The notes beneath the pieces were generated by a model that was not told the DNA's origin, did not search any database, and saw nothing but the letters and a program-made list of their open reading frames with translations. Made by a program: the position numbers and the translations under genes. From a virus, in IMG/VR virus record IMGVR_UViG_3300037847_002035, positions 1-57,111 of that record: 57,111 bases of DNA; one strand, given 5' to 3'. The number at the start of each line of letters is the position of its first letter. Position 1 is the first letter of the stretch. This document shows, one piece after another, positions 51,423 through 57,111 of the stretch.

Positions 51423-51875
51423 ATGGCAACAAAGGTGAGTGAAAATACCGAGGTAGCATTACCACTTCGTAATATAATTAGTATGATTGCAGGTGCATCA
51501 ATTGCAACATGGGCATACTTTGGTATTGTAGAAAGACTAAATCAAATTGAAACTAACCAGACTATGATGAAGGCAGACTTAGAAATGAATACTGAATTCA
51601 GAATTAAGTGGCCTCGTGGAGAAATGGGTTCATTACCTGCAGACAGTGAACAATTTATGTTAATTGAACACTTAGCAAATGAACTTGATAAACTAACAGA
51701 CGAAATCGAAAGCGGTCAAGCACCGTTTGACCAACAACAAAAACTAACATTGGAGTTTTATGAGAAGCGAATAAACCAACTTGAAGAAGCACACGAAAAG
51801 ATACGTAACGATATAATGGACATGGTACACGAAATGAACGGCATGAAACCCAGTGGAAGACATAATGGACATTAG
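51423..51875 (+). CDS. Single-span membrane protein with coiled coil
   Basis: 150 residues. One membrane span at about 17-35 (IISMIAGASIATWAYFGI), then a long acidic coiled coil ending GRHNGH. The layout suits a holin- or spanin-like or virion-anchoring role, but nothing proves it. Confidence 0.65.
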   Translation: MATKVSENTEVALPLRNIISMIAGASIATWAYFGIVERLNQIETNQTMMKADLEMNTEFRIKWPRGEMGSLPADSEQFMLIEHLANELDKLTDEIESGQAPFDQQQKLTLEFYEKRINQLEEAHEKIRNDIMDMVHEMNGMKPSGRHNGH

Positions 51876-51877
51876 AT

Positions 51878-52135
51878 ATGGTAATAGAAGCATTCATTCT
51901 TTTAATGTGGTTCGGAAACCCGATGGAATTAAAAGAGTATACAGTTCGTGATGGATTAGGTGATTGCTTAAAAGCAAAAAGAACTATTGAAAGAACCTTG
52001 CGAGGCGGTAAGTCTAGCGAATATACAGGTTCTGTTCGACTGGGTTGTAAAGAACTCAAAGTCGAAGTTAGTGATGATGGTCTGTACATCATAAGAAACT
52101 TTATTGATGCAGATCCCAAAGAACTAAACCCATAA
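51878..52135 (+). CDS. Hypothetical 85-aa protein
   Basis: 85 residues; a short hydrophobic start (IEAFILLMWFGNP), two Cys, and DGLGDCLKAKRTIERTL. Starts 2 bases after the previous stop. It resembles the small two-Cys proteins at 29.1-29.7 kb in general plan (hydrophobic start, Cys near 30). Confidence 0.6.
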   Translation: MVIEAFILLMWFGNPMELKEYTVRDGLGDCLKAKRTIERTLRGGKSSEYTGSVRLGCKELKVEVSDDGLYIIRNFIDADPKELNP

Positions 52136-52147
52136 GAAAGAAGGGCA

Positions 52148-52426
52148 ATGGCAGATACGACATCAGATCGTCTAGTACGAATAGAACAAAAATTAGAACG
52201 AATGGAAACCGTACTCATTGCGATTGCTCGTTTTGAGGAAAAGATGGATGCTTATAATGAGTATCGTGAAAGATCATGGGAACGTATGAACAAGTTCTCA
52301 GAAAAACTCGATAATATCGAGAAGAAAGTAAACGAAAACGCCCATACAGTTGGCATTATAAATAAAGTAGTATATGCCGCTGTTGTAGCGGCAGTAGGGA
52401 CTTATGTCGCCCACATGTGGATGTAA
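52148..52426 (+). CDS. Coiled-coil protein with C-terminal membrane anchor
   Basis: 92 residues. RLVRIEQKLERMETVLIAIARFEEKM is a coiled coil, followed by a second one and a C-terminal span (VVYAAVVAAVGTYVAHMW). Such tail-anchored phage proteins include holin-like and haemolysin XhlA-like families; the XhlA-like reading is plausible but unproven. A TATAAATA box at 52359-52366 may serve the next gene. Confidence 0.65.
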   Translation: MADTTSDRLVRIEQKLERMETVLIAIARFEEKMDAYNEYRERSWERMNKFSEKLDNIEKKVNENAHTVGIINKVVYAAVVAAVGTYVAHMWM

Positions 52427-52438
52427 AAGGAGACACGG

Positions 52439-52963
52439 ATGTTTAAGAACATATTCAATGAGTGGACTAAGGCACAGACTGAAGTCCCAGAAGATTTAGA
52501 AGAAAAGAAACTAAAAGGTGACCAACATGAGTTGGATACTGATAAGGATGGCGATATCGATGCCAAAGATTTTAAAAACCTTCGTACAAAAAATAAGAAA
52601 AAGAAAAAAGACAAAGACGAAGGGGACATCGAAATGAATCCAAAGATGGACAAAGGTGCACCGACAGAGCAAAAAGAATCTCGTATTCGAACTGCACTGA
52701 AAAGTGTTTTGTCTGAGAAGAGTCCTACTGCAGGAGCAACTAAACCTGAAACTATGGATGACAAGTTAAAAGGTAAAGGTGCCAAGGATATGGCAAACGA
52801 ACCAAAGGAAACAGATGACACTGTAACAAAAGGTCATGACGATGTATCCAAAGCAGGTAAAGTTACTAAAGCGGCAGGGCAAAGAAACGGTGGAGATCAA
52901 GTTCGCTCTGGAGATCAGAACGTAGTGAACTCCGTAGTAAAAGCATTAAAGGGAATGAAGTAA
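52439..52963 (+). CDS. Lys-rich protein with EF-hand-like calcium loop
   Basis: 174 residues. DTDKDGDIDAKDF near residue 35 has the spacing of an EF-hand or dockerin calcium-binding loop (D-x-D-x-D-G-x-I-x-x-x-D). The rest is Lys/Asp/Glu-rich and probably disordered. Strong AGGAGA site. Ends TAATG with the next gene. Confidence 0.65.
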   Translation: MFKNIFNEWTKAQTEVPEDLEEKKLKGDQHELDTDKDGDIDAKDFKNLRTKNKKKKKDKDEGDIEMNPKMDKGAPTEQKESRIRTALKSVLSEKSPTAGATKPETMDDKLKGKGAKDMANEPKETDDTVTKGHDDVSKAGKVTKAAGQRNGGDQVRSGDQNVVNSVVKALKGMK

Positions 52964-53271
52964 TGGCAGTACACCCACCATCACATGCCAAAGATGCTGT
53001 ACCAACTCCTTCGGGTTGGCGACATCCAAAAACAAATGAACTTCTGAAAGCACAGAAGATGACAGATGCTCAGATCAATGAGTATCTTGGTGTTGCAGAA
53101 CCAGTAACGTTGACAGAGTCTCCAACAACTGAGACTGAGTTTGCGGAAGAGCATTTGGAAGACATGACTAAGGTCGAACTAGAAGAACTAGGTCGAGAAC
53201 ATGGTATTGAATTAGATCGAAGAAAGAAGAAATCTACTCTGGTCGAAAGAGTTAAGAACATCTTACCATAA
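52963..53271 (+). CDS. Small protein with HeH/SAP-like C-terminal helices
   Basis: 102 residues. The N-terminal PTPSGWRHPKTNELLKAQKM is a conserved phage pattern; the C-terminal 42 residues, with MTKVELEELGREHGIELD and STLVERVKNIL, fit a helix-extended-loop-helix (HeH/LEM/SAP-like) nucleic-acid-binding fold seen in phage structural genes. Confidence 0.65.
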   Translation: MAVHPPSHAKDAVPTPSGWRHPKTNELLKAQKMTDAQINEYLGVAEPVTLTESPTTETEFAEEHLEDMTKVELEELGREHGIELDRRKKKSTLVERVKNILP

Positions 53272-53273
53272 TA

Positions 53274-53279
53274 TATAAT
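53274..53279 (+). promoter_or_regulatory. Possible -10 box of a leaderless transcript
   Basis: TATAAT ends 6 bases before the ATG at 53286. The -35 region (GTTAAG at 53251) is poor. No ribosome site precedes the gene. Confidence 0.35.
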
Positions 53280-53285
53280 ATTGTT

Positions 53286-53645
53286 ATGGATCAATTGAAT
53301 AAATCAAACTTGATGCTATATGCGGCAAGACATTATTATAACCCTCGGTTCTCTGACATAGAAGAGTTCAACGAGGATTTGAAAAGGTTTAAATATGTCA
53401 AGCGTTTATTGAATCGTTATCTGGATGAAGGTAATCTTTCTGAACGCTTGATACTAAACCACCTGATAGTTATCTTTAATGTCTTTGGCATAGAACCATC
53501 GATAAACATGATGAGAGTAAAGTTAGACGAAAGGCACTGGTCAGTAATAAAACCCTTTTTAGTTTTTCTAAGATATATTACTAATGATCAACTTGTGGGA
53601 ATAACTATGGACGCAAAGGTAGTAGAGGCACTAAGGAAAATATAA
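53286..53645 (+). CDS. Conserved marine T4-like phage protein
   Basis: 119 residues, helical. RFKYVKRLLNRYLDEGNLSE and LILNHLIVIFNVFG are a pattern known to me from cyanomyoviruses. It precedes another conserved gene with a shared stop/start. Function unknown. Confidence 0.75.
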   Translation: MDQLNKSNLMLYAARHYYNPRFSDIEEFNEDLKRFKYVKRLLNRYLDEGNLSERLILNHLIVIFNVFGIEPSINMMRVKLDERHWSVIKPFLVFLRYITNDQLVGITMDAKVVEALRKI

Positions 53646-54232
53646 TGGGTATTCTAAAATCTGCGGCAGATACAGTCTATGCTTTTCGTTTTATACGAAT
53701 GCTTGTAATGAAATGGGAAAACTGGGACGCATACAAAGAAGGTATTATTGATGCTAACGGAAAGAGAGTAAAGGGTGTTACGATCAACACTTCTGAGAAA
53801 CAGTCTGCTTGGACTCCTTTCATTCGCTTGTGCGCTAACGTTAAAAGGTTGTTATCAAAAGTACCAGGAGGGGGAACTAAACTCGGAAGTTTTGCGGCAG
53901 CACTCTTTCTCATTAAGGAAAAGACAGGAATAACAGATTCTCAATTAAAAAAGATTTGTGAAGAATTCAACATAGAACCACTAGACTTTTTGAACGAGAA
54001 CAGCGAATGGTTTGTATTAGAGGATAGGCAACTATCACCAGGTGTGTATAGGATTGCTAATGAAAAGGCAGTGAACAGTAGCATTGAAGTTATTTGCAAA
54101 CCGAAAGATCAGATACGTGTGTTAGACGAAGCGTATCCAGTTGGTGATGTATTTGGAGTTGACATCTATGAAGCAACCCACATGAGGACGAACCAGAAAA
54201 TTTACATTACTATAAACGAGATATCAAAATGA
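53645..54232 (+). CDS. Conserved marine T4-like phage protein
   Basis: 195 residues. Two parts: an N-terminal helical part with MKWENWDAYKEGIIDANGKR and VPGGGTKLGSFAAALFLIKE, and a C-terminal beta-rich part. Strongly patterned and typical of marine T4-like phages; perhaps virion-associated. Overlaps the next gene by ATGA. Confidence 0.75.
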   Translation: MGILKSAADTVYAFRFIRMLVMKWENWDAYKEGIIDANGKRVKGVTINTSEKQSAWTPFIRLCANVKRLLSKVPGGGTKLGSFAAALFLIKEKTGITDSQLKKICEEFNIEPLDFLNENSEWFVLEDRQLSPGVYRIANEKAVNSSIEVICKPKDQIRVLDEAYPVGDVFGVDIYEATHMRTNQKIYITINEISK

Positions 54233-55014
54233 GTTTAACAGTAGCAAAAAATAGACAAAGACTTCTAAAGAAAATGGGTTTGAATAAACCTAAACCTAAA
54301 GAACAAGATGAAGCATGTTGGCAAGGATACAAAGAAGTCGGTATGAAGAAGAAGGGTAACAAGATGGTTCCCAATTGTGTGCCAGAGGGTAAAGCAAAGG
54401 TAGACGAACTGTCTTTGAGTGTGAAAGATATTAGAAAATCTGGTCTTAGAAAAACCACTGATACAGATAAACTCAAGAAAGAATTAGAAGATCTAAAAAA
54501 ACTTTTAAAACAAAAAAATATCAAGGTTAGGGAATCATTCATGTCCCGAAGACCTGGTAATCAAATGTCAGACTTGTATAAACTATACAAACTGGCAATC
54601 AAAGCAATGCCAGGATCTGCAAAGCAAAAAGAACTCAAGAAGAGAATTGCCGCGTTGAGAAAAGAACTCAAGTTGGATGAGAAACTAGGAAAGAACGCAG
54701 ATGCAGGTGATTACATAGATGACTTCAAAAAGTCAGATGCACCACAGTTCAAAGGTAAGTCTGATAAGAAGAAAAAAGACATGGCAATTGCGGCATACCT
54801 AGATGCAAAAGAAAAGGGAAAAATAAAAGAAGACGTACCTGCCAATAGCACTGCAGATATACCTGATCCAAAAGATACTGTTCAAGGTCCTCGAAAAAAG
54901 AAAGACAAGAACAAACCTCAGTTAGTTGTTGATCGAAGATATACAAAGAAGGTTGGACAACCAGTCTTATTGAAAAGGTTTCGTGACTACAATACAGATA
55001 AAGGTATATCATGA
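54229..55014 (+). CDS. Lys-rich late-block protein
   Basis: 261 residues. The N-terminal part has CWQGYKEVGMKKKGNKMVPNCVPE, a two-Cys module often found at the ends of marine phage structural proteins; a Lys-rich middle and a DAGDYIDDFKKSDAPQFKGK segment follow. Ends 3 bases before the tail-fibre-like gene. Function unknown. Confidence 0.65.
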   Translation: MSLTVAKNRQRLLKKMGLNKPKPKEQDEACWQGYKEVGMKKKGNKMVPNCVPEGKAKVDELSLSVKDIRKSGLRKTTDTDKLKKELEDLKKLLKQKNIKVRESFMSRRPGNQMSDLYKLYKLAIKAMPGSAKQKELKKRIAALRKELKLDEKLGKNADAGDYIDDFKKSDAPQFKGKSDKKKKDMAIAAYLDAKEKGKIKEDVPANSTADIPDPKDTVQGPRKKKDKNKPQLVVDRRYTKKVGQPVLLKRFRDYNTDKGIS

Positions 55015-55017
55015 TCC

Positions 55018-56508
55018 ATGAGTCGTATTCGAGACATTGCTTCAATACTGTCAAACACAGAGCAAGCGAACCCAGATAACAATGCTATAGATGCTTCTAC
55101 AGGTGCAAGCACTAGAACGTCAGTTTTTACTTCTTTGGACTCTCTACCTATAACTGGTTTGTCATCTGGTCAACAAGCATTCATCACTTCAACCAATAGA
55201 CTTTATGTTTCTAATGGATCTGGTTGGTACAATACCGCATTAATAAGCGCAGATCCTAATTGGGATTCTTCTCCACTTACTGAATATACTATTGTTGACT
55301 CAGTAACACCTCTCGTCATTATAGCAAAAGCAACAGACTCAGATAATATAAATTTATTAAATCAAAGTGTGGCAAGTGACTCTGCCCAGTACATGGTTGA
55401 CATAACCATAGATTCTTCAGTATTTACATTTACTCCAAAGAGTGCTGATTCTGTAGGAGAAGCAGTCGTTGCAGGTAATCTAACAGATTCTAATGGTGAT
55501 TTTATTTACACGTTTAAGTGGTCGGATGGCGTTAACTTTGTCACTCAACAAGCAACCATAACTTATAGTCCTGCAAGTGCGACAGGTATTTCTTATCTTG
55601 GCACTAGAGGTTTTCATGCAGGTGGTAATGGTAGCACTTTCAATATCGGTTATTTCGATATAACCACTAGTGCGAATACTGCATACTTTGGTGACATGCA
55701 AGGTAAGTTTTCTCAGATGGGTGGAGTAGGTGATGGTGCTAGAATAGTAACTATGGGTGGTTATGATAATAACAAATCTCCTCCAAGATCAGATCAAATT
55801 CAATATTGGGCATCCGCAACCACAGGTAATGCTTTAGACTTCGGAAATCTTACGCAGGTAAAAGAAAAGACTGATGGTGTGGTAGGCGATGCTACTAGGG
55901 CAGTTGTTGGCGGTGGATATGGTGCTTCTAGTTCAGTTGTAAATGAGATGGATTATATCACTATTCAAACGACAGGCAATGCTCAAGACTTTGGAGATCT
56001 TACTCAGGCACGTGATGAGATTGGTAATACGAATGATGCTACACGTGGTGTTTTTATACAAGGGGAAATCTCAGGTCAGGTAAACACCCAAGATTATATT
56101 ACAGTTCAAACGACAGGTAATGCAACAAGTTTTGGTAATGCTACTCATTCTGTGTATGGATGTCATTCAGGTATTTGTGCCGATGAAACAAGAGGTCTGT
56201 ACATGGGTGGTATAACTTCAGGAAATAGTTATGCATGGGATACGATAGAGTACGTAGTTATACAGACTACAGGTAGTGCTACAGATTTTGGTAATATGGA
56301 TAACGGTAGAAGTAATGTTATGGCATGTAGCGATGGAACGACAGGTGTGATAATGGGTGGTTTTGCATATCCTACAGGTCCTTCTACTCAACATATACAA
56401 AAAGTAACTATACAAACCACAGGTAATGCAACCGATTTTGGTGGAGACATTTATGGATCTGGAAGCAATACGCAGGATGGTGCAGGAATGTCAGGGAATG
56501 CCGCATGA
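55018..56508 (+). CDS. Tail-fibre-like protein with kelch-type repeats
   Basis: 496 residues. An N-terminal domain of about 190 residues (with LYVSNGSGWYN and FTYTFKWSDG-like strands) is followed by at least five repeats of about 50 residues with core pattern (D/E)YITIQTTGNA..FGD(L)T.AR...G..(D)ATRG(V).GG, as in beta-propeller/kelch-like repeat proteins of marine phages. Likely a receptor-binding or virion appendage protein. The next gene repeats its N-terminal domain. Confidence 0.8.
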   Translation: MSRIRDIASILSNTEQANPDNNAIDASTGASTRTSVFTSLDSLPITGLSSGQQAFITSTNRLYVSNGSGWYNTALISADPNWDSSPLTEYTIVDSVTPLVIIAKATDSDNINLLNQSVASDSAQYMVDITIDSSVFTFTPKSADSVGEAVVAGNLTDSNGDFIYTFKWSDGVNFVTQQATITYSPASATGISYLGTRGFHAGGNGSTFNIGYFDITTSANTAYFGDMQGKFSQMGGVGDGARIVTMGGYDNNKSPPRSDQIQYWASATTGNALDFGNLTQVKEKTDGVVGDATRAVVGGGYGASSSVVNEMDYITIQTTGNAQDFGDLTQARDEIGNTNDATRGVFIQGEISGQVNTQDYITVQTTGNATSFGNATHSVYGCHSGICADETRGLYMGGITSGNSYAWDTIEYVVIQTTGSATDFGNMDNGRSNVMACSDGTTGVIMGGFAYPTGPSTQHIQKVTIQTTGNATDFGGDIYGSGSNTQDGAGMSGNAA

Positions 56509-57111
56509 CCGTTAGTAAAGCAAGAAACATAGCAACCTTCTTAGGTAGAACAGATAGTGCGAACCCGAATGAACTTCGCCTTTTGCACACTGGTGAACTT
56601 ACAGGTATTGATAGTGACACTGTTCTCAGTATAAATGGAGTTCAATTTTTTAATACTTTAGACTCACTTCCTGTTAGTAATTTACGAGAAGGACAGCAAG
56701 CATTTGTTGATGAAAGTAAAAGACTTTATGTTTCTAATGGATCTGGTTACTATAATGCATTAACAGTGAACAATGCACCTTTTTGGGATTCCGTACCGCT
56801 TGATGAATATACTATAGTTGATTCAGCAACACCTCTGATCATCAAAGCAGATCCTGGTGACTCTGATGGAACCGAATTATTTATCAACCAGAGTTTCGGA
56901 TCTGACTCTGCACAATTCATGGCAACAGTAACTAATGACTCATCCGTATTTACGTTTACCCCAAAGACCAAAGCAGAGATCGCAAGTGCAGTCGCGGCAG
57001 GAAATCTCACAGATTCTGATGGAGATTTTACATACACATTCAAATGGTCTGACGGTATAAACTTTGTTGCTAAAGCGGCAAACATAATTTACAATACCGC
57101 TTCTACTGCTT
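56505..57111 (+). CDS. Second tail-fibre-like protein, 3' end beyond the window
   Basis: ATGA overlap at 56505; the open frame runs off the window after 202 codons. The N-terminus (KARNIATFLGRTDSANPNEL), LPVSNLREGQQAFVDESKRLYVSNGSG, and FTYTFKWSDGINFV segments match the N-terminal domain of the preceding protein, so the two are tandem paralogues sharing an anchoring domain, with possibly different receptor-binding parts. Confidence 0.8.
   Translation, partial: MTVSKARNIATFLGRTDSANPNELRLLHTGELTGIDSDTVLSINGVQFFNTLDSLPVSNLREGQQAFVDESKRLYVSNGSGYYNALTVNNAPFWDSVPLDEYTIVDSATPLIIKADPGDSDGTELFINQSFGSDSAQFMATVTNDSSVFTFTPKTKAEIASAVAAGNLTDSDGDFTYTFKWSDGINFVAKAANIIYNTASTA

Noticed and set aside
51655-52218. 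187-codon minus-strand open frame
   Set aside because: Spans three forward genes with good starts and overlaps; no ribosome site.
1-57111. CRISPR arrays, tRNA genes, insertion sequences, integrase or attachment sites
   Set aside because: None found on reading both strands; no regularly spaced repeats, cloverleaf sequences or transposase motifs seen.

Overview
The window is a continuous piece of a marine T4-like myovirus genome. Nearly all of it is coding, genes are packed with ATGA/GTGA-type overlaps, G+C is roughly 40%, and the T4 core replication/recombination set is present: UvsY, UvsW, gp55, gp47, gp46, gp45, gp44, gp62, RegA, gp43, UvsX, gp41. Two features point to an alphaproteobacterial host (inference): a circularly permuted two-piece tmRNA gene and a DUF1127 protein, both typical of that class. 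No integrase, rRNA, tRNA or CRISPR array was seen.

Layout. (1) 1-11.2 kb is an accessory block: two unrecognised genes, then eight radical-SAM genes in two converging arrays (four on +, four on -), a small gene inside the minus array, a cupin at the head of the minus array behind a T4-late-type TATAAATA box, and a divergent 2OG-Fe(II) oxygenase-like gene. (2) 11.2-22.6 kb holds recombination, late sigma, clamp, clamp loader and RegA, interspersed with glutaredoxin, a P-loop kinase, Hsp20, DUF1127 and a GH19 endolysin. (3) 22.6-37.8 kb holds DNA polymerase, MazG, Dam, a primase-like protein, small membrane proteins, nucleotide-sugar enzymes, UvsX, gp41, a phosphomannomutase-like HAD protein, ThyX, a methyltransferase and a half-size Na/Pi transporter. 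(4) 37.8-45.2 kb holds a SleB-like hydrolase, the tmRNA locus with a small protein gene between its two RNA pieces, a minus-strand PP-loop/GNAT cassette, and an AT-rich endonuclease plus DNA methyltransferase pair. (5) 45.2 kb to the end is a late block of basic or coiled phage proteins, two nucleotidyltransferase-fold proteins and the start of a family of tandem repeat-rich tail-fibre-like proteins.

Most operons start with near-consensus sigma70-type promoters (TTTACA or TTGACA, 17-base spacer, TATAAT). Several genes (uvsY, dam, possibly 53286) start about 7 bases after the -10 box and look leaderless. Late-type TATAAATA boxes stand before the minus radical-SAM operon, the 38694 minus gene and the 45.2 kb block.

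The three observations most worth following are: the eight-gene radical-SAM/SPASM island; the two-piece tmRNA (tag ANDNFAPSGLRLAA) with a protein gene filling its intervening segment; and near-total absence of RGCY tetranucleotides from the whole window (three GGCC, no AGCT, AGCC or GGCT found by eye), accompanied by depletion of GCWGC. The last suggests long exposure to nucleases of those specificities.
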